From assembly GCA_900754445.1 (NCBI GenBank), contig CAAECW010000136.1:1-27920 (forward strand): a stretch of DNA of 27,920 nucleotides, given 5' to 3'. A program made the position numbers and the translations under genes. The DNA comes from an uncultured Collinsella sp. GTDB taxonomy: Bacteria; Actinomycetota; Coriobacteriia; Coriobacteriales; Coriobacteriaceae. This document shows positions 15,801 to 23,257 of this stretch, piece after piece. A model generated the notes under the pieces. The model worked only from the letters and a program-made list of their open reading frames with translations. It ran no database searches and had not been told where the DNA came from. Within the stretch, counting starts at the first letter, position 1. Each line of letters opens with the position of its first letter.

Positions 15801-17172
15801 TTACCTGGAAGAGGGCCTTAATATTGCCGTATGCGGGGTCGTTGTTGTTACCCCAGGTTTTGCCCACCCAATCGTAGGCGAGCGAGCCGTACAGCTGTGT
15901 GGCGATATCCATCGTGAACAGCGGCGTGCAATGGTGGCGAAGGAGCTTGGTGTTTCTTGGATCGGTGCCCGAACCGGCACTCATACTCTTGTACTGATTC
16001 CACTTCCCCTCCATTTCGTCGAGGTAGTGGTTTGCTTGCTTGGCGCCCGACTCACGCGGCGATTTCTTCCAGTATTCCGGATCCGGATTGCCCGAATCGT
16101 TCATGTAGCCGACCGGTTTGTATCCTCCGCCAAACAGCACGTATCCGGCAAACGAGAAATCGAACAAAATGGGGAACGAGGGTATCCAGCACGTGAACTT
16201 ATTGCCGCCGATGCCGGGAAACGCCGCCGGGAAATCAAACGGAGTAATCTCTTGGTCCATGGTAGTGGGAATGATGGTGGTCGAGCCCGATTCTGCCTTT
16301 GCGGCCGGCGCGGTGACAACGGCCATGGGGGAGGAGAGTGTATAGGTTTTGCCCTGATAGTCGAGGACAAAGCGCAGCTTGCATCCTTCCTCCAGAAGGT
16401 TTGACGCTGCATCGAGGAACTTGTCTTCGAGTGTGAACGTCGCCAGATTATTCGCGCCCGATGCGCTGGCCTTGACTTGGCCAATCTGCGTGACGGTTTC
16501 GGATGAGCTGCCCGCAGCGGGCATCACTTTATTGATATGCAACGTTGCCTGCCCGCCCTGCGGCAGATGGGCCTGCACGGTAAAAGCGTGCGTGTCGGGC
16601 TGATCGTTTGCTGCTTCGTCCGCTGGCATTGCCATAAACGTGGCGTCGGCGTACTGGATGTCCCATTCGTCGAATGTGAGCTGGCGGAAGTACGGCTCGC
16701 CGTCGGAGAGCGGACGCGTGGGCGCGGTTATAGCGGTGTCGCCTTGGACGCGCGCGAGGGGAATCTCGACATCACGGTAGCCCGCCATGCTAATGGAAAT
16801 GCCGCCGTTAAAGTCGTACGCGTCGAGAAGCGTCGCCTCGTCCACGTAGCCTTCCGAAAGAGGGGCGATCTCAAAGATGGCCGTGCCTTCTTCATCGGTA
16901 GTGGCGGTGAGCTGCTTGCCTGCGGCATAGCGCGATATGAGCGTGACCTGGGCGCCCGTGATGGGCGTATTCTTGTTGGCGACGTCGACCACGACCACAC
17001 CAAACATGGTGCGCGAGAGAACGAGCACCTTGAAGGGGTCTTCTTCGTCGGCATAGGCCTCGGTGGGGGCGAATGGCAGTATGAAGGCGTTTGCGCTTCC
17101 CGGCACGCGCGGCAACATCATGCTCGCCAGTGAGGACGCTCCGGCAACAAGTAACGAACGGCGATCAAGCAT
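12805..17172 (-). CDS. Large secreted surface protein, Tat-like signal and LAxTG sortase motif
   Basis: This 1455-aa protein begins MLDRRSLLVAGASSLASMML, a twin-arginine-like signal peptide with a likely cleavage at AYA-DE (about 41). Residues 58-140 resemble a carboxypeptidase-regulatory-like or Cna-B-like beta-sandwich (VVVVDVANKNTPITGAQV). Residues about 340-640 are aromatic- and glycine-rich, and 750-1330 are beta-rich with W- and D-rich blocks suggesting a propeller-like or Ig-like architecture. A Gly/Ser/Lys linker (about 1368-1406) leads to LAGTG (1407-1411), a hydrophobic helix and a basic tail, an LAxTG-type sortase signal. Start 17172 has GGGAG 6 nt upstream; the frame extends 95 codons further with no signal peptide. 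I do not recognise the core. Surface adhesion, enzyme or sensor roles are all possible. Confidence 0.85.
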   Translation of the reverse strand: MLDRRSLLVAGASSLASMMLPRVPGSANAFILPFAPTEAYADEEDPFKVLVLSRTMFGVVVVDVANKNTPITGAQVTLISRYAAGKQLTATTDEEGTAIFEIAPLSEGYVDEATLLDAYDFNGGISISMAGYRDVEIPLARVQGDTAITAPTRPLSDGEPYFRQLTFDEWDIQYADATFMAMPADEAANDQPDTHAFTVQAHLPQGGQATLHINKVMPAAGSSSETVTQIGQVKASASGANNLATFTLEDKFLDAASNLLEEGCKLRFVLDYQGKTYTLSSPMAVVTAPAAKAESGSTTIIPTTMDQEITPFDFPAAFPGIGGNKFTCWIPSFPILFDFSFAGYVLFGGGYKPVGYMNDSGNPDPEYWKKSPRESGAKQANHYLDEMEGKWNQYKSMSAGSGTDPRNTKLLRHHCTPLFTMDIATQLYGSLAYDWVGKTWGNNNDPAYGNIKALFQVRTDLNWTEQFTLGPVPFFLNVNPWVLAKLALAVGAHTHGSGAAFFKNISLDYSNTSGSFTIQIGLAVTFGAGVSGVASSAVRGAASLTLFIGYEKADGHQLPRLRVGADVDVDVILQFVMFKWTTKAWSGSWPTLLDSWNMSVNNGDQYVLQRSELALGGDTPYTLDACFGSAGNIEAGGVPQFIASATIVTNAELLARAEVKATTVNVASVVRDWNQAVTRIELEADAESDDTGQIEHFVHVLMENDENAAPMYEYTYIGQATNAVADPNANSAGVSEDERGGIKPSSDNVLFTGVLSEAHMKLAIIAGVECLFRIASVRYGENGRSRLVVHTKTNGTWSAPTPVDFPLGFGEGDVERTGIFDYDFDVVEYTDGRGNQDAYVLLVSGERPAGDNTLFDVASTSGILSVVRLRISNDGVRVISHTSWRSISHGRLQEDGYHCLQCPRITVGKTLVDGRLSGAYLHRRGTTAEKALGSEAEVALECFTLWSDVSGDSLTFRQVLRFPQAPSSIELGEPENINGKMVVPVAYETAGGCGCASYAVIGQSIAGWGVMSPDATVPHAVPWPQHTGFLATVNEQLQHITWTRGASAFATQPVGAADCGPASFSVSNNGRCVLYVENTDGKVGQTYDEEGNPAAVMGKHFRIFASTLAGDLFTEPFVMCELDHPVDQITTFLTSGGMLSALATHIVSAEKSEAELHGIEVPLVACATPTGAVATSGAVVPGAAGESFMVTVRNDGNTLLTAGTIDLYREGSSQPFSSASIGFGANTRMASIYDPELAEDASANDMAHVKYALETLGARFATHPLVADNGNAVLAPGCTAQFRMSFAIPESWSDEVGKRVTLYAKARNLVALDPVTLEEIRPGANSALDAVLHELHVPDAACERSEVQVGVCDSADTTGLHDAPMTADGGGGSSGGGTDKDGGSGGSSSSSGKDHGTNKRSGKAGALAGTGDVNVPLTAAAAALAAAGAGLIVYSTRRTALGRGASDEADADRSH

Positions 17173-17327
17173 CTTGGGCTCCCATCCCGCAAGTATCGGT
17201 GGAAATAATCCAATTTTGCGAGAAGGCGCCCCGTGGCGGTAGTGCCGTTCAAGGGTCAAAATGTCCAAATTGATCGAGCGAAGCGCCGGGTTCCGGAACG
17301 CGTTCGATGCGCTTGGCAGTCCGGTCG

Positions 17328-18332
17328 CTAACGTAACATATGCGCGACCAGCTCGGCGCGTGTGCCGATGCCAAGCTTGGCATACACTCCTGATAGGCGA
17401 TTTTTGACGGTGCCCGGCGACACACCCATATGGTTTGCGATTTCGGCGTTGGTCCATCCGCGGCAGGCGAGCATGGCCATGGTGAATTCCGTGGTCGTTA
17501 GATCGTCGGCCACGTCCTCGCCCGAATCGGGGTTGTGGATGCGCCGCCAGCCGTAGCTGAAGCGGTACGTGATCTCGATGATGCGCGCGAAGTCGTCAGG
17601 GTATTGCGTTTTTAGACACGCCTCGATAAGCCCCTGCAAAAGGCCGTGGTGCTCGCCGATGAGCTCGATAAGGCCGTCGGGGCGCGCAATGTCCCAAGCG
17701 GCTCCGAAGTGCGTTTTTGCGGCGTCGATGTCTTTGAGGCTCATGCAGGCCATGGAGGCCGACAGGTGCAGGAACAGCTCCGAGATGGGATAACTTCCCT
17801 GTTTCATGATCAGGGCGTTTTCCGCCATGCCCAGACTGCGGCCATATTCGCCGCGCAGGTACAGGGCATGCGCCATCACGTAGCTGGCGAACAGGCGCAG
17901 GCCTTCGGGCAGATGCGCCGCAAGCGGATAAAACTCTTCGGCAGAATACGGGGAAGACAAGTGCAGCAGGACGCTTGCGGCCGAGGCGAACAGGATATGC
18001 GTGGCGTGGACGGCGGGTGATTCCTCGTCAGTTGGCGTATCAAGGATGCCCGCAAGACAACGGCGGGCGTCGGCGATACGGTTGAGCGACAGACTGGCGT
18101 ATCCGCAGATAAAGCATGCGGAATAGCGCAGCGCGGAATCGGTGGCGTCAAGATAGGGACGCGCCGTCTTGGCAGCGAGGGCGGCCTGTCCGCGAAAGTA
18201 CAGTGCTTCTGCCGTGGCGATGGTGCGCGAATCGGGGTCGGAAATGCCTGCAACCGCAGCGTCAATCTGCCCCGGCACAAAGGCAGTGCACATCAACGGC
18301 ATGGGAACGCATGGGTAGCCATCGCAGTCCAT
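17328..18332 (-). CDS. LuxR-type transcriptional regulator with helical repeat domain
   Basis: This 334-aa protein ends in a LuxR/FixJ helix-turn-helix (about 278-334): LTTTEFTMAMLACRGWTNAEIANHMGVSPGTVKNRLSG, then YAKLGIGTRAEL. Residues 1-270 are helical and TPR-like (alternating Ala/Leu-rich helices, such as ALYFRGQAALAAK and HALYLRGEYGRSLG), with no receiver or autoinducer domain. Such TPR-LuxR proteins are abundant in Coriobacteriia. Start 18332 follows GGGAGA; the frame opens upstream to 18515, but that part overlaps the histidine kinase gene. It lies 68 bp behind the kinase gene and 155 bp ahead of the surface protein gene on the same strand, so regulation of the latter is plausible but unproven. 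Confidence 0.86.
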   Translation of the reverse strand: MDCDGYPCVPMPLMCTAFVPGQIDAAVAGISDPDSRTIATAEALYFRGQAALAAKTARPYLDATDSALRYSACFICGYASLSLNRIADARRCLAGILDTPTDEESPAVHATHILFASAASVLLHLSSPYSAEEFYPLAAHLPEGLRLFASYVMAHALYLRGEYGRSLGMAENALIMKQGSYPISELFLHLSASMACMSLKDIDAAKTHFGAAWDIARPDGLIELIGEHHGLLQGLIEACLKTQYPDDFARIIEITYRFSYGWRRIHNPDSGEDVADDLTTTEFTMAMLACRGWTNAEIANHMGVSPGTVKNRLSGVYAKLGIGTRAELVAHMLR

Positions 18333-18400
18333 CTTCCATCTCCCAACAGCTGGCAACAATAGCAGCAATTGTACTCCTGTTGCTCGGGACCCCTTTCGTT

Positions 18401-19552
18401 TTACTGTTCGGTTAACGCTGCGGATCGTTTTGGAAGGCTTACGAGCATGGTGGTCCCGTTCTCGGAACTTGCTTCGACCTCTACCGTGCCACCGTGAAGC
18501 GCTGCAATCTCCCAAACAAGCGCTAGTCCGAGTCCTGCGCCGCCGTATGCCCTGCTGCGGGATTTGTCTAGACGAAAGAACGGCTGGAAGATGCTCTCTC
18601 GGTACTGCTTGGGTATTCCCGGGCCCTGGTTCTCGACTCGCAGGAACACGTGGCTGTCGTTGTCGCGGATGGAGACGTTGACAGTCGAGCCGGGGTGGCT
18701 GTAACGGATGGCATTTTCGACCAGGTTAAACACCAGCCGATAGAGGAGCGTATCACTTCCGATTGCCAAAGCGTCTCCGGCGCAATCGAGGGTTACGTCC
18801 TTATTCTCGGCAAGTGGCGCAAGGTCGGTGAGGACCTCTTCGGACAGGGGGCCGAGTTCAACAGCGTCCCCGCAAGGGACACTGCGGAGCTCACTCATCT
18901 CGAGCAATACCTTGGTCATCCGCGACATTCGCTCGGTTTGTTCTTGTAGCAGGCCGAGCAGCTCGGCTGTTTCGGGTTGCAAACCGGAGTGCTCGGAGAT
19001 GAAAAGTTCAATCTGTGCTTGCATAAGGGCGAGCGGGGTGCGCAGCTCGTGTGCGGCGTTGCCGGTAAACTGACGCTGTGCAGAGAACCCTTCGCCAAGA
19101 CGGGCGATCATGTCGTTGAAAGAGGCACTGCATCGTTTTAGCTCGGTGGGCACATCTTCATTGAGTCTGATTTCGCTTAGGTTGTCAGGCTGCACACGCT
19201 CAACCTGGGCTGCAAAAGCCCGTAGCGGTTTGAGTGCACGGCCGCTCGCAAAGTATGCTAGCGCGCCGCCAAGGAGTGTGACTCCAGCCGTGATGTACCA
19301 GGTTGTCGTGCCAAAAGACTCCTGTGCGTCGTTTACGACGATCGTGACCTTGTCATCGGGGGTCGCTTTCGTTGGGTCGAACGCCTGGGGCGAATCTTCG
19401 CCGGTTGCGTTAAAGGCCAAGATGTTACTGCCGATGGCATCCATGTAGCGCATGCCCGTATAGCCGACCAGGCAGTTCGTCAGCACGCATGCCGCACACG
19501 TCAGCAGTGCCGTCATAATCGTTATGCGCCATTGCAGGGAAAGCCTTTTCAT
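18401..19552 (-). CDS. Sensor histidine kinase
   Basis: This 383-aa membrane kinase phosphorylates the neighbouring response regulator. Two membrane helices (about 10-34 and 84-101) flank a short extracytoplasmic loop of about 48 residues. A HAMP-like segment (about 104-155) leads to the HisKA H-box FTGNAAHELRTPL with H168. The HATPase_c domain has N-box FNLVENAIRYS (N276 and N280 region), the G1 motif ENQGPGIP with Asn in place of the usual Asp, FQPFFRLDKSRS, and GAGLGLALV. The start codon overlaps the regulator stop by 4 nt (ATGA), so the two are translationally coupled. The small loop suggests sensing in or at the membrane. The signal is unknown. Confidence 0.92.
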   Translation of the reverse strand: MKRLSLQWRITIMTALLTCAACVLTNCLVGYTGMRYMDAIGSNILAFNATGEDSPQAFDPTKATPDDKVTIVVNDAQESFGTTTWYITAGVTLLGGALAYFASGRALKPLRAFAAQVERVQPDNLSEIRLNEDVPTELKRCSASFNDMIARLGEGFSAQRQFTGNAAHELRTPLALMQAQIELFISEHSGLQPETAELLGLLQEQTERMSRMTKVLLEMSELRSVPCGDAVELGPLSEEVLTDLAPLAENKDVTLDCAGDALAIGSDTLLYRLVFNLVENAIRYSHPGSTVNVSIRDNDSHVFLRVENQGPGIPKQYRESIFQPFFRLDKSRSRAYGGAGLGLALVWEIAALHGGTVEVEASSENGTTMLVSLPKRSAALTEQ

Positions 19553-20223
19553 TCGCTATCCTCCATAACGTAGCCCTCTCCAATCCGATTGCGAATCGGG
19601 TCGTATCCCAAAGCGATGCGTAGCTTTTTGCGGAGTGACGAAATGTGAACGCGGATTGCGTTGCTAAAGCTGTTCACGCTGCTATCCCAAACGTGCTCGA
19701 TAAGCTCCTCTTGACTTACCGGACGCCCCTGATTAAGCATCAGGTATTCCAAGATTCCCGTTTCCTTGCGCGTAAGAGATAAAGCCTCGCTGTCCACGGA
19801 AGCGATGCGCGCCTTGGTGTCAAAGCGGAGCTTTCCGCAGGTTAAAACTATGTCGCTTTGTGTAAAGCGTCTGAGGGTAAGGCTGCGGATCCTTGCCGCA
19901 AGCTCGTCCAGATGAAACGGCTTGGTGAGGTAATCGTTGGCGCCGGCATCGAGTCCGGCGACTTTATCGGATACTTCGCCGCGTGCGGACAGAATCAGTA
20001 CCTTGGTCTCGCAGTCAGTTTTCCTAAGTTCCCTGAGCACGGTCATGCCGTCGATACGGGGAAGGTTGAGGTCGAGTACCACGAGGTCGAAGGTCTCAAC
20101 GTCCAGTAGGTCGAGCGCCTCCTGTCCGTCGTGACAGCAGTCGACGCTGTACGCCAAGTTTCGCAAGCTGCGCGCGATTGCGTCACACAGCGCCTGCTCG
20201 TCCTCGACGATCAAAATACGCAT
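19549..20223 (-). CDS. OmpR/PhoB-family response regulator
   Basis: This 224-aa protein has a receiver domain (1-120) with acidic pocket E7-D8, phosphoacceptor D51 (LVVLDLNLP), and K101 (LTKPF), and a C-terminal winged helix (about 125-224) with LTRKETGILEYLMLNQGRPV and NAIRVHISSLRKKL. Start 20223 (MRILIVEDEQ) follows AAGGAGA with a 5-nt spacer; six upstream codons are excluded. It is co-transcribed with the kinase. Its gene diverges from the CXXC-ferredoxin-TlpA operon, 90 bp apart, so that operon is a likely target. This target is inference from divergence. Confidence 0.92.
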   Translation of the reverse strand: MRILIVEDEQALCDAIARSLRNLAYSVDCCHDGQEALDLLDVETFDLVVLDLNLPRIDGMTVLRELRKTDCETKVLILSARGEVSDKVAGLDAGANDYLTKPFHLDELAARIRSLTLRRFTQSDIVLTCGKLRFDTKARIASVDSEALSLTRKETGILEYLMLNQGRPVSQEELIEHVWDSSVNSFSNAIRVHISSLRKKLRIALGYDPIRNRIGEGYVMEDSE

Positions 20224-20253
20224 AACAGTCTCCTTGCACATTTCAAATCGCGC

Positions 20254-20281
20254 TTAACACGGATTTTATAGCCGATATGGT
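20254..20281 (+). promoter_or_regulatory. Putative promoter for the CXXC/polyferredoxin/TlpA operon
   Basis: TTAACA (20254-20259), a 16-bp spacer and TATGGT (20276-20281) sit 33 bp before the start of the CXXC peptide, within the gap shared with the divergent response regulator. The same -10 hexamer TATGGT appears in the putative rhodanese promoter. The match is moderate, and no repeated operator was identified. Confidence 0.4.
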
Positions 20282-20313
20282 CCAATGGTCGCGTAACGAA
20301 AGGAGTGGTCAGG

Positions 20314-20460
20314 TTGTTCAAAGCGGTAAAACCCGTGGTACAGGTCGCTTTGTTGATCGTCGGAATTGCCATGGTGTGCTTTGGCGTTATGCGTGGCGAG
20401 GCGGATGCCGTGCTGGCCAAAGCGATTAGGCTGTGCTTGGAGTGTATCGGAATTGGATAA
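20314..20460 (+). CDS. CD1871A-family CXXC motif-containing small membrane protein
   Basis: This 48-aa peptide was identified by eye from the gap before the ferredoxin gene. It reads MFKAVKPVVQVALLIVGIAM through one membrane helix (about 7-26), then a charged RGEADAVLAKA and the terminal motif RLCLECIGIG, which is the hallmark of the CD1871A CXXC family (C41 and C44). The start is a TTG at 20314, 8 nt after AGGAG (20301-20305). The gene overlaps the next start by 8 bp, indicating coupling. The family lacks an assigned biochemical role, but its fixed association with polyferredoxin and TlpA-like genes points to membrane thiol or electron transfer. The family recognition is from memory of its conserved tail. 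Confidence 0.82.
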   Translation: MFKAVKPVVQVALLIVGIAMVCFGVMRGEADAVLAKAIRLCLECIGIG

Positions 20461-21355
20461 AAGAGAAAACACTGCGTCGCATGTTTTGGCTCGATTTCGC
20501 GGATTCATTCAGGCGGCGGCAACACTTATTACCAACATTCACCTGCCAAACTTTGTCAAAGGCGGCATCTATCAGGGCGCGGGAAAAACAGTCTGCGTAC
20601 CTGGACTTAATTGCTATTCGTGCCCCGCGGCATCGGGTGCGTGCCCCATCGGGTCGTTCCAGTCGGTGGTAGGTTCATCCAAGTTCAACTTTTCTTACTA
20701 TGTTACCGGTACGCTCATTTTGCTCGGCGTACTGCTGGGACGCTTTGTATGCGGCTTTCTGTGCCCGTTTGGCTGGCTTCAGGAGCTGCTTCACAAGATT
20801 CCCGGCAAAAAGCTTTCGACAAAAAAGCTCAAGGCGCTTACGTATGTCAAATACTTCGTGCTGCTGTTTGCTGTGGTATTGCTGCCTGTGCTGGTGGTCA
20901 ACGACCTGGGGATGGGAGATCCGTTCTTTTGCAAATACGTCTGTCCGCAGGGCGTGCTCGAGGGTGCCATTCCTCTGGCCATTGCCAATGCCGGCATTCG
21001 ATCTGCGTTGGGACATCTCTTTACTTGGAAATTTGTCGTTCTCATTGCCGTGGTAGTGCTGAGCGTTTTGTTCTACCGCCCCTTCTGCAAATGGATTTGT
21101 CCACTCGGCGCATTCTATGCGCTCATGAATAAGGTATCCCTGCTAGGGATTCGGGTCGATGCATGCAAATGTGTCTCGTGCGGCAAGTGCTCAAAGGTTT
21201 GTCAGATGGACGTTGATGTGGTCCACGCGCCTAATCATGCCGAATGTATCCGGTGCGGAAAGTGCATCGGGGCCTGTCCCGTCGATGCCATCAGCTATCG
21301 CTATGGCCTGGATGTGTCGGCGGAAAAGCTCCCCTTGACCGCCGATAAAAAGTAA
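20453..21355 (+). CDS. NapH-like membrane polyferredoxin (4Fe-4S)
   Basis: This 300-aa membrane protein probably passes electrons across or along the membrane. It has an N-terminal cysteine group (C48, C54, C57, C64), helices near 82-99, 131-150 and 192-208, and the CxxxCP motifs CGFLCPFGW, CKYVCPQG and CKWICPLG seen in NapH/NosR/CcoG-like proteins. The C-terminus (238-281) has two 4Fe-4S motifs, CKCVSCGKCSKVC and CIRCGKCIGACP. The start TTG (20453) has GGAG 10 nt upstream and overlaps the CXXC peptide; longer upstream readings run through that gene in another frame. The following lipoprotein starts 29 bp after the stop. It likely supplies electrons to the thiol partners encoded beside it. 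Confidence 0.86.
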   Translation: MDKRENTASHVLARFRGFIQAAATLITNIHLPNFVKGGIYQGAGKTVCVPGLNCYSCPAASGACPIGSFQSVVGSSKFNFSYYVTGTLILLGVLLGRFVCGFLCPFGWLQELLHKIPGKKLSTKKLKALTYVKYFVLLFAVVLLPVLVVNDLGMGDPFFCKYVCPQGVLEGAIPLAIANAGIRSALGHLFTWKFVVLIAVVVLSVLFYRPFCKWICPLGAFYALMNKVSLLGIRVDACKCVSCGKCSKVCQMDVDVVHAPNHAECIRCGKCIGACPVDAISYRYGLDVSAEKLPLTADKK

Positions 21356-21384
21356 ACAAGCTTCGAAAAAACGGAGGAATGACC

Positions 21385-22356
21385 ATGAAGCTTTCTAAGA
21401 TTGCGGCCCTGTTTATGGTGCCGGTATTGGCCTTGTGCCTTGTGGCGTGCTCGGCGCCCGGCGGCAATGCGAGCGAATCTGCGAGCTCCGATCCTAAGAT
21501 CGCAGAACTCACTGCGCAGAAGCCGACCAATGCCGACGAGGCCGCCGAGTTGTATGCGAAGCTCATGAAAAAGGAGAACGATATCCTTTCGAGTGATAAC
21601 GCACTGTGGGAAAAGGTATTCAATGCGGCAAATAAAGACTCGGCAATGATTGAGGACGGCAGCAATTACGGCGATTTCCTGCTCAAGACCATCGACGGCG
21701 CCAAAGATGAGTTCACGGCGGATGAGCTTAAGACACTCAAGGCCGGTGCACAGCAGATCAAGGAGATCGAGGACAAGCTCGAGAGCCTGGAGAAGGAGTT
21801 CCCCGGCTGTGGAAGCACGCCGAGTGCAGGCGAGAGCGTCGACGCTTCGACCGCTGGCATGACGGCTGGTGCCAATGCTTCGAGCGAGGCGACGAAGTTC
21901 CCCAGCTTTACGGGCAAGGACCTGGATGGCAACGACGTGAACAGCGACGAGCTGTTCTCTAAGAACAAGGTCACCGTCATGAACTTCTGGTTCACTACTT
22001 GCAAGCCGTGCGTGGGCGAGCTGGGCGATCTTGAGAAACTGAATCAGGAGCTTGCCGAGAAGGGCGGCCAGGTCGTGGGCGTCAATTCCTTTACGCTCGA
22101 TGGCAACAAGGGCGAGATTGCAGATGCCAAGGACGTGCTGAGCAAGAAGGGCGTGACGTATAAGAACATCTGGTTCAAGTCGGATAGCGAGGCCGGTAAG
22201 TTCACGTCAAATTTGTTCTCGTTCCCGACAACGTATGTCATCGATCAGAATGGCAACATCGTAGGGGAGCCCATCGTGGGAGCCATCAGCTCCGCCGAGC
22301 AGCGCGCTGCACTCAACAAACTTATCGACCAGGCGATTGCGAATAGCGGGCAATAA
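21385..22356 (+). CDS. TlpA-like thioredoxin-fold lipoprotein
   Basis: This 323-aa lipoprotein has a lipobox LVAC (19-22, C22 lipidated), so it is anchored outside the membrane. Residues 35-140 are helical and charged, ending in FPGCGS (C141), a segment not normally part of TlpA. Residues 170-323 form a TlpA/thioredoxin domain with active site FTTCKPC (C206, C209) and cis-proline loop FPTTYV (P281). GGAGG at 21373-21377 lies 7 nt before ATG 21385; ATG 21379 is too close. It follows the polyferredoxin by 29 bp. It probably reduces or exchanges disulfides on exported substrates, with electrons from the membrane partner. The N-terminal helical domain role is unknown. Confidence 0.9.
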   Translation: MKLSKIAALFMVPVLALCLVACSAPGGNASESASSDPKIAELTAQKPTNADEAAELYAKLMKKENDILSSDNALWEKVFNAANKDSAMIEDGSNYGDFLLKTIDGAKDEFTADELKTLKAGAQQIKEIEDKLESLEKEFPGCGSTPSAGESVDASTAGMTAGANASSEATKFPSFTGKDLDGNDVNSDELFSKNKVTVMNFWFTTCKPCVGELGDLEKLNQELAEKGGQVVGVNSFTLDGNKGEIADAKDVLSKKGVTYKNIWFKSDSEAGKFTSNLFSFPTTYVIDQNGNIVGEPIVGAISSAEQRAALNKLIDQAIANSGQ

Positions 22357-22380
22357 ACAAGCTGAACTATGTATATTGAG

Positions 22381-22410
22381 GAGGTCTCGGGATTCCCGGG
22401 GCCTCTTTGA
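22381..22410 (+). terminator. Probable terminator after the TlpA-like gene
   Basis: GAGG and CGGG pair with CCCG and CCTC (22381-22404) around small unpaired bulges, followed by TTTGATTT. The stem is imperfect, but its position right after the operon fits a terminator. Confidence 0.6.
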
Positions 22411-22495
22411 TTTCGATTCTTCGAGATCAAATCCGCTCTTGTTATGTTCTCGTTTCCAAGAAATGGGAGGCAGCTCATTTATATGCCGCCGTCCC

Positions 22496-22523
22496 TTTTC
22501 ACCTGCATCTTTCCTGCTAGATT
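22496..22523 (+). promoter_or_regulatory. Putative promoter for the Crp/Fnr regulator
   Basis: TTTTCA (22496-22501), a 16-bp spacer and TAGATT (22518-22523) lie 26 bp upstream of the start codon. This is a modest sigma-70-type match. Confidence 0.35.
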
Positions 22524-22549
22524 AAACCTAATGGGGAAAGGAGCCACAA

Positions 22550-23215
22550 ATGGACGGGATGCAAGATATCGTAAAGAAGTTTCCGTTTTGGGAGCATTTG
22601 TCTGACGACGAACGCGCTCTTGTTTTAGGGCAATCCGCCTTGCGCGCCTTTGATGCCGGACAGCTTATTGGCGGCAGCGACAGCTCTTGCACGGGCGTCT
22701 TCCTCATTGTCCACGGCGATATCCGCGTCAGCCTTCTTTCCGAGGAGGGCAAGGAGGTTACGCTGTTTCGGCTCGGTGAGGGAGAATGCTGCGTCACCAC
22801 CGCGTCGTGCGTTATTCGGCAAATCTCATTCGACACGCTCGTAACTGCGACACGAGAATCCACGCTCCTCGTTGTTCCTATTGGTGTTTGCGAGCATCTT
22901 GCCAACGTTAATATCCACGTCAAGGTTTTCATGCTCGAAGTAGAGGCGCAGCGCTACTCCCAGGTGGTTCGCGTGCTGCAGCAGATGCTCTTCAGGCGCC
23001 TTGACCAGCGCGTTGCCGACTATCTGGTTGAGCGATGCCGGGCAGCGGAGTCGATGGAGCTCCGGATCACTCAAGACGAATTGGCGCGTGATATCAACTC
23101 TGCTCGCGAGGCGGTGACACGCGTGTTGCGTCGTCTTGCCGATGAGGGCCTTATCGAGGTGAAGCGCGGGCGCATCCTTGTTCTGGATGTCGACGGTTTG
23201 GCGCGCCTGCCGTAG
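22550..23215 (+). CDS. Crp/Fnr-family regulator with cysteine cluster
   Basis: This 221-aa protein has an N-terminal cyclic-nucleotide-binding-like domain (10-125), a dimer helix (about 125-160) and a C-terminal helix-turn-helix (173-215; LRITQDELARDINSAREAVT, then LRRLADEGLIEVKRGRILV). The cAMP-binding residues typical of Crp are absent. Instead there are cysteines at 47, 80, 81 and 87 (GECCVTTASC), plus C114 and C163. GECC-x5-C is typical of clostridial and actinobacterial Fnr-like regulators thought to sense redox or ligand. AAAGGAG precedes the ATG. Rhodanese and CoA-disulfide-reductase-like genes follow 149 bp later, with dyads between, making them likely targets. Confidence 0.87.
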   Translation: MDGMQDIVKKFPFWEHLSDDERALVLGQSALRAFDAGQLIGGSDSSCTGVFLIVHGDIRVSLLSEEGKEVTLFRLGEGECCVTTASCVIRQISFDTLVTATRESTLLVVPIGVCEHLANVNIHVKVFMLEVEAQRYSQVVRVLQQMLFRRLDQRVADYLVERCRAAESMELRITQDELARDINSAREAVTRVLRRLADEGLIEVKRGRILVLDVDGLARLP

Positions 23216-23257
23216 CGATGACTTTGCTGTGGTGCCTATCCGCCCGCTGCTCGCTGC

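Noticed and set aside
17173..17457. Longer surface-protein start at 17457
   Set aside because: The extension overlaps the LuxR gene end and lacks a signal peptide, while start 17172 begins directly with a Tat-like signal.
18333..18515. Longer LuxR start at 18515
   Set aside because: The upstream part lies inside the kinase gene in another frame; 18332 has a good Shine-Dalgarno.
20433..20672. Alternative plus-strand frame over the start of the polyferredoxin
   Set aside because: It is out of frame with the conserved cysteine motifs and has no protein-like features.
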